From the NCBI GenBank assembly GCA_964610885.1, contig CAZSWR010000055.1:1-24922 (forward strand): a stretch of DNA of 24,922 bases, written 5' to 3'. Under the pieces are notes generated by a model that did not search any database, was not told the DNA's origin, and worked only from the letters and a program-made list of their open reading frames with translations. Below, piece after piece: positions 7,677 through 15,181 of this stretch (the first letter of the stretch is position 1; each line of letters starts with the position of its first letter). The DNA is from CAZSWR01 sp964610885 (GTDB lineage: Bacteria > Bacteroidota > Ignavibacteria > Kapaibacteriales > UBA2268). Position numbers and translations under genes: made by a program.

Positions 7677-8048
7677 CTAAAAAGCATTCTCGATATGCTC
7701 AATCTTGGTTTTGCCGTTCAGTTTGACGACTGTGATAACGTCGAAACGGCATTCTATGTCCTCGATCTTGTTCACGTAAAGGTAGCCGCGGGCCACCGAG
7801 CGGATTTTGTGTTGCTTCGATGGCGTAATCGAAAAGAGCGGGTCGCCGTAGCTCGAATTGGTGCGGGATTTCACCTCGACGAAGACTAACGAGGCGCCTT
7901 GGCGGGCGATGATGTCGATTTCGCCGGTGCGCCCGAAGTGAAAATTCCGCTTCAGCACTTCGTATCCATTCGCTTCGAGGTACGCGGCGGCTTCCGATTC
8001 CCCGATGTCCCCTTGGCCCTTTTTGCTGATTTCTTTAATGGGATCCAT
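7677..8048 (-). CDS. yraN: YraN family protein (UPF0102), nuclease-fold
   Basis: This 123-residue protein matches the YraN/UPF0102 family, which has a restriction-endonuclease-like fold. The hallmark residues are present: the N-terminal GE(S)xAAxYLExxGYEVLxRN, then GEIDIIARQGASLVFVEVKSR, where E-x-D and E-x-K resemble a PD-(D/E)xK active site. The biochemical role is not firmly established; links to DNA uptake or repair are only suggested by the fold. The ATG at 8046-8048 is the natural start. It converges with the permease gene, and no clear terminator is seen in the 64-bp gap. Confidence 0.92.
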   Translation of the reverse strand: MDPIKEISKKGQGDIGESEAAAYLEANGYEVLKRNFHFGRTGEIDIIARQGASLVFVEVKSRTNSSYGDPLFSITPSKQHKIRSVARGYLYVNKIEDIECRFDVITVVKLNGKTKIEHIENAF

Positions 8049-8123
8049 GGCAATTCTCCAACTGTGTGAGAATACAAAGGAAATGATACTATTTTATACA
8101 AGATATCTAAGATAAGTAAAAAT

Positions 8124-8196
8124 GAATTCTTGTCCCTCTTTCCTCATCATCACTGCGCAACCCTTGGAAAATAAAGTGGCAGTCGCCACCTTATTT
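8124..8196 (-). repeat. Gene-end repeat, copy 2, with bidirectional hairpin
   Basis: This matches 2609-2679 over about 70 bp (GAATTC, then TGCGC(A/G)ACCCTTG, then the hairpin). AAATAAAGTGGC (8169-8180) and GCCACCTTATTT (8185-8196) pair with a single internal mismatch around loop AGTC. With A-rich and T-rich ends on both sides it could terminate transcription in either direction. A partial third copy (GGGCAGTCGCCACCTTATTT, 8219-8238) overlaps the stop codon of the DUF3788 gene. Confidence 0.6.
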
Positions 8197-8232
8197 ATCG
8201 CTGATATTTGAAATATAAGGGCAGTCGCCACC

Positions 8233-8658
8233 TTATTTCGTATCGATTTTCAGTTGGACAACTTTTCTGAACTCGTCCAAGACGCCTTCGCTATCGACCA
8301 CGAATGTGCAGGGTTTGGACTTTCCAACGTTTTTCAAATCCTTGATTCGCTGGATTGTGCTCGGGCTGAGGTCCAAATCGTAAACCAAGTCGATGAACTT
8401 CTCTGGGAAGTAGGCAGTCGCTTGTATGTAGCCTTTCCAAGCGGACATCCATACGATGGTTCTTTTCTTCTTCTGCACTTTGCAGAGCCAAGCCTTGCCG
8501 TCTTTGTAGTAGCGCCATTCGTGGTCGAGGCCCAATTCATCGAAGAGGCCCAAGAGGCTGATGTAGGCGCCGAACGAATTCCCAAGCACTTCGGCTAATA
8601 CCCGTTCGTCGGGATACACCGATCCGTCTCGAAGTTCAATTGTGTTGATTGTTTCCAT
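8233..8658 (-). CDS. DUF3788 family protein
   Basis: This encodes a 141-residue cytoplasmic protein with no signal or membrane segment. I recognise the DUF3788 pattern: the N-terminal LRDGSVYPDERVLAEVLG, then EWRYYKDGKAWLCKVQKKKR, WKGYIQATAYFPEK and a C-terminal domain ending in KPCTFVVDSE. The family is uncharacterised, so no function is proposed. The ATG at 8658 (METINTIE) is preferred over a TTG at 8727 that would add 23 atypical residues. The gene is single. Its stop codon TAA lies inside a fragment of the gene-end repeat also found next to cysS, so its 3' end and probable terminator are formed by repeat sequence. Confidence 0.85.
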   Translation of the reverse strand: METINTIELRDGSVYPDERVLAEVLGNSFGAYISLLGLFDELGLDHEWRYYKDGKAWLCKVQKKKRTIVWMSAWKGYIQATAYFPEKFIDLVYDLDLSPSTIQRIKDLKNVGKSKPCTFVVDSEGVLDEFRKVVQLKIDTK

Positions 8659-8822
8659 GTCAAAATATATACTTTTTCCGACAAACCTATATTTTGGATA
8701 GCTAATGTAAACATATAAATTTATCAAAAAATCTTTATAAATCCAAGAAATATTGGTTTTATACTATTTAAGGGTACTTTAAAAATACTATTCGCGTGAG
8801 TTGTTAAAATCGAAATGATGTT

Positions 8823-9001
8823 ATACCGCGTAGCGGTTGTTGTATTGTTGAATATTGTTTGAACTTTTAGGCATGATTTCGCGCGAGCGAATGTTATATA
8901 TGATAGGTTGATTCATGTAGAGTATTATATAACAACCGCTATGCGGTATGACATGCAAAGGTGAAACTTCTTCTACAATACAACAACCGCTAACGCGGTA
9001 T
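8823..9001 (+). repeat. 178-bp four-hairpin element, copy A
   Basis: This is one of three copies (see 17331-17508 and 20974-21149). Left end ATACCGCGTAGCGGTTGTTG (8823-8842, similarity running to 8848) and right end ACAATACAACAACCGC plus TAACGCGGTAT (8975-9001) are inverted repeats. Four small stem-loops lie in order: ACCGC-GTA-GCGGT, TTCGC-GCGA-GCGAA (8878-8891), ACCGC-TAT-GCGGT (8936-8948) and ACCGC-TAAC-GCGGT. Units 2 and 3 are also inverted relative to each other, so a nested cruciform is possible. There is no ORF. It lies in the 541-bp gap upstream of the DUF3788 gene and downstream of the DUF1905 gene. The CTCATCCGATGACT partner unit seen beside the other copies is missing here. Confidence 0.8.
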
Positions 9002-9199
9002 CATTCCGCCACTATTTCTTTCATTGAAGAGTGCAAATTGTATTGGGAACTGTAAATATTCAATTCGTCATAGAACCATGATCTTTGCTTTCAATTCCCG
9101 ACAACAAATAATTGTTGTTTACCCACACAAAAACCCCATATTTGATTATGCAGAGCGCCAAGCAACGGGGCCGGTCGGGGCAATTCCTTACGAATCGAA

Positions 9200-9658
9200 T
9201 CAGTCCCCTTTCGTCAGGTGAAGGATTGCTTTGTGGATGCGGCGGTCGCGAGTTTCTTGTTTCTTGGCTTCGCAAATGTACGCTACCAATTCCTTTTGGT
9301 GTGTGTACGACATTTTTCTGAAGCGATCGAATGTTCCTGGGAACTCCGCCATAACCGCGAGGAAGTCCTCGGGCGGATCGACTACTCTGGGTTCGGTGTC
9401 GAGCCGTAGGACCACGTGCACAGTGTCTCCATGCGTTTTGCCGATTCTTCGGCGTACGTCTTTCGTGATCCCGAGGCAGTGGCACGGGTGGCCCATTTTG
9501 ACGAGCGAGCCGCGGTATTCAACGCCGTCGAATGTGGCGCGCACTTTGATTCGGCCGCGGCTGCCGAACTCCTTTTCTGCGTCGAAAGGGAACTCTACGA
9601 AGGCTGCGTCCTTGCCTTCGTGGTTCAGTATGGTGGCCGTGAATTCGTAGGTTTCCAT
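9200..9658 (-). CDS. DUF1905 plus YdeI/OmpD-associated domain protein
   Basis: This 152-residue cytoplasmic protein has two recognisable parts. Residues 1-90 are a DUF1905-type beta barrel (TATILNHEGKDAAFVEFPFD, then GSLVKMGHPCHCLGI and VHVVL). Residues 100-152 are the YdeI/OmpD-associated tail (FLAVMAEFPGTFDRFRKMSY, then HQKELVAYICEAKKQETR and an RRIHKAI helix). Such proteins are often annotated as bacteriocin-protection or OmdA-like, but their biochemical function is unknown. The ATG at 9658 is chosen because the upstream gene's stop ends one base away (9660-9662). The longer frame to 9721 would run into that gene. Co-transcription with the DJ-1 gene is very likely. Confidence 0.87.
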   Translation of the reverse strand: METYEFTATILNHEGKDAAFVEFPFDAEKEFGSRGRIKVRATFDGVEYRGSLVKMGHPCHCLGITKDVRRRIGKTHGDTVHVVLRLDTEPRVVDPPEDFLAVMAEFPGTFDRFRKMSYTHQKELVAYICEAKKQETRDRRIHKAILHLTKGD

Positions 9659-9659
9659 T

Positions 9660-10214
9660 TTAGCGATAGATAATGCTCTCGGCAATTTTGTCGCGAGTGG
9701 CCTTGCCCGCGAGCAATTCAATTATCTGGAGCGTGAAGGGAATCGTTGTGCCGATGCCTCGGGAAGTTACGATGTTGCCATCCACGACAATTTCATCCTC
9801 GGAGTATTGATACTTGGTATCCAAGTGTTTGCGGGCTGCGGGGTGGCTGGTGATACGGTTTTCGGGCTTGAGCACTTTGACCGAATCGAGCACGAGCGGC
9901 GCGGAGCACACGGCACCGATCAGGCCGCCTTTGCGATGGTGCGCGGCCAGAAGAGCGCCGAAGCGTTCGTTCGTCGAAAGGTTCTCGACGCCTTCGGAGC
10001 CGCCCGGGATCACGACGCAATCGAAGCTCATATTGTCATCCAATTGGTAGAGCATCATGTCGGGAATGATTTTGACGCCTTTCGAGCAGGTTACGATTTG
10101 GTTCTCGCCGGCCACCCTGACGGAGATTCCTGCGCGGCGGAGCAGGTTTATGATTAACACTGCCTCGGCGTCGTCGGTGCCTTGGGCAATTGGTACTAAT
10201 GCTTTTATATCCAT
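9660..10214 (-). CDS. DJ-1/PfpI family protein (YajL-like)
   Basis: This 184-residue cytoplasmic protein has the DJ-1 fold. The nucleophile Cys103 sits in the elbow GAVCSAP, and the partner Glu17 is in GTDDAEAV. The DCVVIPGGSEG segment and the C-terminal TSRGIGTTIPFTLQIIELL complete the family pattern. Members have been assigned chaperone, deglycase or glyoxalase activities, and which applies here cannot be told. It resembles YajL/ThiJ more than PfpI proteases in sequence style. The ATG at 10214 has AGGA seven bases upstream. It is first gene of a two-gene unit with the DUF1905/YdeI-like gene, a mix that suggests a stress or damage-control role (inference). Confidence 0.92.
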   Translation of the reverse strand: MDIKALVPIAQGTDDAEAVLIINLLRRAGISVRVAGENQIVTCSKGVKIIPDMMLYQLDDNMSFDCVVIPGGSEGVENLSTNERFGALLAAHHRKGGLIGAVCSAPLVLDSVKVLKPENRITSHPAARKHLDTKYQYSEDEIVVDGNIVTSRGIGTTIPFTLQIIELLAGKATRDKIAESIIYR

Positions 10215-10533
10215 TGCGATTCCTAATATTTCTGATTATTATCAGTTCCCAAAAAGAATAATTTAGCAAAAAATTCCAAGCAATGCAAATCTTCAAAAAA
10301 ACAAACGCCGAGCCTTCCGAGAGTTGGCCAATATTGAGCGGATGCACATACCTTGGCGGCTCGTGTACGGAAAAATAAACTGTTTCGTCAACTATATTGC
10401 CGGTCCCATAGGCCGCTGTCTGTGGCGATAGGGTGCAAGCACTTGTCTAATAACGGCTTAGCGCGACAGGCGAATATTGTGGTATAATTTTTGTTGTCCA
10501 CCCAAGGTGGATGTAGTTTGAATAAGGTAAGAA
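10215..10533. other. Intergenic region between DJ-1 and TPR genes
   Basis: This 319-bp gap lies between divergent genes. I find no convincing RNA gene or ORF in it. Near the right end are TATAAT (10483-10488) and a short palindrome TCCACC-CAA-GGTGGA (10497-10511), which could be promoter and operator of the TPR gene. Neither is supported beyond its sequence. Confidence 0.3.
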
Positions 10534-11853
10534 ATGGCTCCAAACGCGAAACAAATATCGAGAACGCCCGAAGAATGGATCGAAATCGGCGACATCGAAG
10601 CTAAGAAAGAAAACCATAGAGAAGCTATCAAGTACTACTCGAATGCGATCGAGCTTAACCCTCGCGCCTCATTTACGTATTTCAAGCGCGGCTCGTCTTT
10701 CATGGCAATCAATTCGTTTCGCGAAGCCCTGTCCGATTTCAATAATGCAATCGTACTCAACCCGGATTTCTCGTTCGCTTTCTTCAAGCGGGGAGTAGTC
10801 TATCAGGAAATGGGCCAATTCATTAAATCCATCGACGATTTTTCTTCCGCAATCGAATTAAATAAAACCTTTTCGTTCGCTTACTACAAACGCGGATATT
10901 CGTATTATATCACGAAGAACTTTACCGGCGCCATCGAGGACTTCGACCGTGCGCTCGAATTGAACCCGACATATATGTTGGCATACCTGTATCGCGCTAA
11001 TTCCTATTTCGAGATGAAACAATCCGAAAAGGCCATCGAAGACTATAACCGCGTCGTCGAATTGGATCCGAAACAGGAAAAGGCATTCATCTCGCGCGCC
11101 ATTGCCTTCAGCAACCTCGGGAAATTCAAGGAAGCCATTCGGGACTATTCCGCGGCCATACAGATCAACCCGGACTCGGTGATTGCCCACAACTACCGCG
11201 GCTTGGTGTACAACCGGCTGAAGAGTTTCGAAAAAGCAATTGAAGATTTCACCTACGTTATCAAGAAGAATCCAAACTCCGCCGATGCGTACAACAATCG
11301 CGGCATCGCTAACTTCGCCATGAAGGACTACGCCCGCGCCGTCAAGGACTACGACGCTGCGCTCGAGCTGTCCGGCAATTCGCCAAACATTTTCTTCAAC
11401 CGCGGCAATGCAAATTTCAACATGGGCAACTATATGGACGCCGTCATCGACTACGACAAAGCAGTCGAAATCGACCTCCAATTCGTCGCTGCTTATTACG
11501 GCCGCGGCAATGCAAACATGATGCTCGAGCAATACAAAGACGCAATCAAAGACTTTACGAAAGCAATCCAAATCAATCCCAAATACGTCCAGGCCTATAT
11601 CGGCCGTGGGAATTGCTTTATGAAAATGAAACATACAAAAAAAGCGCTCGAAGACTTCACGCTCGCCATCGAGATCAAACCCGATTACGGCCATGCGTAC
11701 CTGAACCGTGGCATAGCCTTTAGGGCGAATTCCCAACCCGACCAGGCCGTTAGCGATTTTAATCAGTTCATAAAGCTGAACTTCGGCAAAAGCAACTCCG
11801 TCAACCAAGTGCGCCAATGGATACGCAAGCTGGGCTACGAACCGGAGTATTAA
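10534..11853 (+). CDS. Tetratricopeptide repeat protein with twelve TPRs
   Basis: This 439-residue protein is almost entirely TPR. Twelve consecutive 34-residue units run from about residue 13 to 420, most with the pattern A(Y/F)xxRGxxxxxxxxxxxAIxDFxxAIxLNP. No signal peptide or membrane segment precedes them, so it should be cytoplasmic. TPR superhelices bind peptides or partner proteins. The partner is not evident from the flanking genes. The DFxxAIELNP style with R-G at positions 6-7 is the common Sel1-free TPR_1/TPR_2 type. The ATG at 10534 follows GGTAAGA. It is a single gene followed by an AT-rich gap, with a fragment like the 4303-4461 repeat end just after the stop. Confidence 0.93.
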   Translation: MAPNAKQISRTPEEWIEIGDIEAKKENHREAIKYYSNAIELNPRASFTYFKRGSSFMAINSFREALSDFNNAIVLNPDFSFAFFKRGVVYQEMGQFIKSIDDFSSAIELNKTFSFAYYKRGYSYYITKNFTGAIEDFDRALELNPTYMLAYLYRANSYFEMKQSEKAIEDYNRVVELDPKQEKAFISRAIAFSNLGKFKEAIRDYSAAIQINPDSVIAHNYRGLVYNRLKSFEKAIEDFTYVIKKNPNSADAYNNRGIANFAMKDYARAVKDYDAALELSGNSPNIFFNRGNANFNMGNYMDAVIDYDKAVEIDLQFVAAYYGRGNANMMLEQYKDAIKDFTKAIQINPKYVQAYIGRGNCFMKMKHTKKALEDFTLAIEIKPDYGHAYLNRGIAFRANSQPDQAVSDFNQFIKLNFGKSNSVNQVRQWIRKLGYEPEY

Positions 11854-12070
11854 TGATAAGCTGATGTGCTGATTTTATTAATCCGATGTAGAGCGAGCGC
11901 AAAATCCGCCAATGAATACATTGAATGTATTTTGCTTTGATTTTATCCCAAGAGAATGCTTGAGCAATAAAATCCAACTAAACTCTTTCATTTCAATCGC
12001 TCCGGCTGTTCATTTGCGCCTCGAAATTTGGTATTTGCATTTTTGAGAAAATATTTGTATATTGTAGTCC

Positions 12071-12214
12071 ATGAGAAATAGAACATTAAAAGCCGGCAAA
12101 TGCTTGAAGAGCAAAGGAACCATCAGAGGACGGTCTTTCGCCTCGTTTACCGCTTTTAATAGTGCTATCATCGCATACGTCGTCCTGTACGGCACCCTGC
12201 CCGAATCTTGCTAA
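12071..12214 (+). CDS. Doubtful 47-residue ORF, basic N-terminus with a hydrophobic C-terminal half
   Basis: An ATG-to-TAA frame in the 507-bp gap before lat encodes 47 residues. The first 21 carry eight Arg/Lys (MRNRTLKAGKCLKSKGTIRG), and residues 22-43 are largely hydrophobic (FASFTAFNSAIIAYVVLYG). That is the layout of a small single-span membrane protein with its N-terminus inside. A TATTTGTATA stretch lies about 20 bp upstream. There is no Shine-Dalgarno, and I recognise no family. It could equally be chance in a non-coding leader. A 14-bp stretch inside it recurs at 12256-12269. Confidence 0.25.
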   Translation: MRNRTLKAGKCLKSKGTIRGRSFASFTAFNSAIIAYVVLYGTLPESC

Positions 12215-12269
12215 TACTCCAATAGAACCAATCCCCGAGCATACCGATTCCACGTCGGCAAATGCTTGA
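12094..12269. repeat. Pair of 14-bp direct repeats upstream of lat
   Basis: CGGCAAATGCTTGA occurs at 12094-12107 and again at 12256-12269, 162 bp apart. The intervening and following sequence is AT-rich and carries a short palindrome, TATTC-GT-GAATA (12287-12298). The repeat could be a regulator site for lat, a deletion-prone duplication or chance. Confidence 0.3.
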
Positions 12270-12360
12270 TATATAAATTTATTGACTATTCGTGAATAGC
12301 TCAATCAAATGTATGTAAATATTATTTAATTATTTATTTAATTCCTAATGGAGCAATTTT

Positions 12361-13734
12361 ATGTCGAACCAATCAAACAACTCGGCTGGCTACGTTCCTC
12401 GCTACCACGTACCCGCAACGCAAGTAATTAGCGAACTCAATAACTACATGCTCGTCGATGGTTTTGACCTCGTCCTCGATCTGGAGCGCAGCGTGGATTC
12501 GCACCTCTACGACCAGCGTGCAGGCAAAAAATTCACGGATTTCTTCACATGCTTTGCTTCGGTGCCCCTCGGATTGAACCACCCGAAAATGGCCGACGAA
12601 GGCTTTGTGAAGTATTTGGCATCGGCAGCGATGAACAAACCATCCAATTCGGATATCTATACCGAACAAATGGCTACGTTCGTCAAGACATTTTTCAAAG
12701 TGGCCGTCCCTGACTATTTCAAGTACTCATTCTTCATCTGTGGCGGCGCCCTGGCCGTATCGAATGCGCTCAAAACGGCTTTCGATTGGAAACATCGCAA
12801 GAACCTTGCTAAAGGATTGCCGGACACAGACGGCACCAACCTGAAAATCATGCACTTCGAGCAGGCTTTCCACGGCCGTTCGGGCTACACGATGTCCCTG
12901 ACGAATACAGACCCGAACAAAATTAAATATTTCCCCAAATTCAATGACTGGCCACGCATCATCAATCCCAAGATGGCATTCCCGTTCGAGGGGGCAAACG
13001 TGGATCGTACAATCGAACTCGAGCAAAAAGCTATTCAGCAGATGAAAGAAGCATTTGCCAAGTATCCGAACGACATCGCTGCAATCATCCTCGAGCCGAT
13101 TCAGGGCGAGGGCGGCGACAACCAATTCCGTCCGGAATTCCTCCGCGTCTTGCGCCAGTTGGCAAACGAAAACGAAGCACTGCTCATCTTCGACGAGATT
13201 CAAACAGGTGTCGGTATCACCGGCGAAATGTGGGCACACCAACTCTACGACGTACGCCCGGACATCATGACATTCGGCAAGAAAATGCAAGTCTGTGGTA
13301 TCCTCGCCGGCGAACGTTTGGACGAAATTCCCGACCACGTCTTCAAGGTATCCAGCCGCATCAATTCCACATGGGGCGGCAACCTCGTGGACATGGTTCG
13401 CTCCACTCGATACCTCGAAATCATCGAAGAGGACAACGTGCTCGATAACGTTCGCACGGTGGGCGCCAAGCTTCAGGATAGACTTTTCGAAATGGAAAAA
13501 GAATTCCCGACTCTGATCTCGAACGTCCGCGGCAAAGGTATGTTCTGCGCATACGACTTACCGAATTCGGAACTTCGCGACGCATTCCGCAACAAATGCT
13601 ACGAAAACGGATTAATTATCCTCGGCTGTGGCGATAAATCCATTCGTTTCCGCCCCGCACTCAATATGCACGTGAACCAACTGAACGAAGGATTTGAAAT
13701 AATTCGTAAGTCACTTTCGTCTGTTGCCAAATAA
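12361..13734 (+). CDS. lat: L-lysine 6-transaminase (lysine epsilon-aminotransferase)
   Basis: This 457-residue fold-type I PLP enzyme moves the epsilon-amino group of lysine to 2-oxoglutarate. The products are 2-aminoadipate semialdehyde (which cyclises to piperideine-6-carboxylate) and glutamate. Lat-specific traits are an N-terminal SVDSHLYDQRAGKKFTDFFT, the FICGGALAVSNALK cofactor loop, FHGRSGYTMSLTNT, the aspartate loop LLIFDEIQTGVG, and FGKKMQVCG with the Schiff-base Lys307. The NSTWGGNLVDM segment corresponds to the Thr/Asn region of mycobacterial Lat. A GGAG lies about nine bases before the ATG. The gene is alone, with no pipecolate or beta-lactam genes nearby, so lysine catabolism is the likely role. 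Expression may respond to growth phase as in mycobacteria, but nothing in the sequence shows it. A strong hairpin follows. Confidence 0.94.
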   Translation: MSNQSNNSAGYVPRYHVPATQVISELNNYMLVDGFDLVLDLERSVDSHLYDQRAGKKFTDFFTCFASVPLGLNHPKMADEGFVKYLASAAMNKPSNSDIYTEQMATFVKTFFKVAVPDYFKYSFFICGGALAVSNALKTAFDWKHRKNLAKGLPDTDGTNLKIMHFEQAFHGRSGYTMSLTNTDPNKIKYFPKFNDWPRIINPKMAFPFEGANVDRTIELEQKAIQQMKEAFAKYPNDIAAIILEPIQGEGGDNQFRPEFLRVLRQLANENEALLIFDEIQTGVGITGEMWAHQLYDVRPDIMTFGKKMQVCGILAGERLDEIPDHVFKVSSRINSTWGGNLVDMVRSTRYLEIIEEDNVLDNVRTVGAKLQDRLFEMEKEFPTLISNVRGKGMFCAYDLPNSELRDAFRNKCYENGLIILGCGDKSIRFRPALNMHVNQLNEGFEIIRKSLSSVAK

Positions 13735-13758
13735 TTTTAGAGCTGTGCTATGGCTCAA

Positions 13759-13792
13759 AAGGGGTTGTCCTACTTGCTTAGGGCAGCCCCTT
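13759..13792 (+). terminator. Terminator hairpin after lat
   Basis: AAGGGGTTGTCCTA (13759-13772) and TAGGGCAGCCCCTT (13779-13792) pair over 14 positions, two of them G-U, around loop CTTGCT. It lies 24 bp after the lat stop. The outer sequence resembles the ends of the 2446-2580 element (AAGGGGCTGTC), so this terminator may derive from that repeat. Confidence 0.65.
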
Positions 13793-13829
13793 GTCGTATG
13801 CGTCCTCTGGGGGCGCTCCCCACGAATAC

Positions 13830-13860
13830 AAAAAAGGCGAACTCTATTGAAGCCCGCCTT
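13830..13860 (-). terminator. Rho-independent terminator of the minus-strand lipoprotein gene
   Basis: On the minus strand AAGGCG, a 19-nt loop region and CGCCTTTTTT form a stem followed by a run of T. It lies about 30 bp past the lipoprotein stop codon. It faces the lat terminator, insulating two convergent genes. Confidence 0.75.
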
Positions 13861-13889
13861 GCGATGATTAATATCAGTAAAGTGGTGTA

Positions 13890-14474
13890 TTACTTGGTTT
13901 TGCGCTTGAAAGTGTGGACTGCATAGTAATAAGCGACGTTTTGGACGATCGAATCATATTTATAGATGAACAGTCCGTTTTCGTCCGACGAAAATGCACC
14001 TTTGTTAATTGGTACCAGTCCTGTGAATGAAATGTTGTTGCCGTCGGCGGTCCAAGTGCCTGAAAATGCGCGGTTGGGAGTGTACGTAGTTAATTGAGTA
14101 ATTGTGTCATATACGTAAGACGAAATCCCCCTGTAGGTGAGAGCAATGTTGTACTGAATTGCGGAAGCGGTATAGTTATACGTTCCGTGTGTGGAATCGT
14201 TACCATTGATTTCCATATAGAAATTGGTGCGTAGCGTATCCGTTTTGTCGTAGATCGTGCCCATCAGTGGGATAATATAGACAAATGGAGTGTTCCCGAA
14301 GTATTTTCCGCGCGGGTCTCCGCCGATTGGCTCGTAAGGGACTTGGCCTTTCTTGAGTTGTGGGATAGTATCAGTCGGGATAATCGGCGTCGATTCGTCG
14401 TCGGAATTGGAGCAAGAAGTGAAAGCCAAACCGATAGAAAAGGCTGTGAATGCAATAAATAATAATTTTTTCAT
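13890..14474 (-). CDS. Hypothetical lipoprotein
   Basis: This encodes a 194-residue protein with a type II signal peptide: MKKLL, a hydrophobic stretch and the lipobox FTSC at Cys21. A Ser/Asp/Thr/Pro-rich linker follows. The mature part (GKYFGNTPFVYIIPLMGTIY, GTYNYTASAIQYNIALTY, FSGTWTADGNNISF) looks like a beta-rich domain of the kind found in small Bacteroidota lipoproteins that resemble lipocalins. That resemblance is only stylistic, and I do not recognise the family. The ATG at 14474 has GAGGTG four bases upstream, deciding against the TTG at 14486. It starts 20 bp after the thpR stop and is probably co-transcribed with it. The biological link to RNA repair is unclear. Confidence 0.85.
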   Translation of the reverse strand: MKKLLFIAFTAFSIGLAFTSCSNSDDESTPIIPTDTIPQLKKGQVPYEPIGGDPRGKYFGNTPFVYIIPLMGTIYDKTDTLRTNFYMEINGNDSTHGTYNYTASAIQYNIALTYRGISSYVYDTITQLTTYTPNRAFSGTWTADGNNISFTGLVPINKGAFSSDENGLFIYKYDSIVQNVAYYYAVHTFKRKTK

Positions 14475-14494
14475 AGCGCACCTCAATATTGTTT

Positions 14495-15037
14495 TTATAT
14501 AATCTTATATATCGGTCCGGTGGAATACAATTTGCTTTCGATTAGCGATACACGGAAGCCCTTCATCGAGCCGAATGATTTATTTTTGAATTCTTGCAAT
14601 TTCTCTTCCAAGAGCGGCATTTTCACCGATTTGATTCTCATAAGCGTCAGGTGCGGCGAATACGGGTGCTTTTCGCGGGGGACGTTGTGGTGCGAAGCAA
14701 CTGTTTCGATTCGTTTGAAAATATCGTTAAGCACGCCGGAGCGGTCGTGCACGCCGATATGCAACACGCGCGGAGTGCCACGTTCGGGGAAACAACTGAT
14801 TCCTCGGAATTCAATTTCTTCTTCAAATTCGCCAAGGGCGCTTCCCAGTTCGGCTTTGAGCTGATTAACCAGGGCAGCATTGAAATCACCTATGAATTTG
14901 TAGGTGAAGTGAAGATTTTCTGGCTCGACCCATTTCCCTTCGGCCACGTGTTTGAATTCTTTCTGAAGCTCGTGGTAGAGGAACCTGAAGATTTCAGGGT
15001 CGGCGTATGTGCCTGTAAATAATCTGATTGTATTCAT
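14495..15037 (-). CDS. thpR: RNA 2',3'-cyclic phosphodiesterase (2H family)
   Basis: This 180-residue cytoplasmic 2H phosphoesterase opens 2',3'-cyclic phosphates at RNA ends to 2'-phosphates; it was formerly called 2'-5' RNA ligase. Both catalytic HxT motifs are present: LHFTYKFIGD with His43/Thr45, and SPHLTLMRIK with His129/Thr131. Between them lie the expected FRGISCFPERGTPRVLHIGV strands. Length is typical. The ATG at 15037 gives NTIRLFTG, a standard start. It lies upstream of the lipoprotein gene with a 20-bp gap. A TATATTTG box is about 83 bp upstream. Confidence 0.93.
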   Translation of the reverse strand: MNTIRLFTGTYADPEIFRFLYHELQKEFKHVAEGKWVEPENLHFTYKFIGDFNAALVNQLKAELGSALGEFEEEIEFRGISCFPERGTPRVLHIGVHDRSGVLNDIFKRIETVASHHNVPREKHPYSPHLTLMRIKSVKMPLLEEKLQEFKNKSFGSMKGFRVSLIESKLYSTGPIYKII

Positions 15038-15119
15038 AGCTCGCGCCTAAACCATTGTCGTTGAAAGAAATCATTCCAAATTGCCGTTTTGTGTCCGAAA
15101 ACTCGGCAAATATTTTCTG

Positions 15120-15127
15120 CAAATATA
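15120..15127 (-). promoter_or_regulatory. Possible -7 box for thpR
   Basis: The minus strand reads TATATTTG, an exact TAnnTTTG match in an AT-rich leader, about 83 bp before the ATG. A TTTG lies 15 nt upstream, shorter than the usual spacing, so support is modest. Confidence 0.3.
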
Positions 15128-15181
15128 TAAAAACAATTACAACAAAGTATAATTTTGTCGTAAATAATGAAAATATTACAT

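Noticed and set aside
10380..10480. Possible small RNA (SRP or similar) in the gap before the TPR gene
   Set aside because: GC-rich stretch with some pairing, but none of the conserved motifs of 4.5S, 6S, tmRNA or RNase P RNA is visible.
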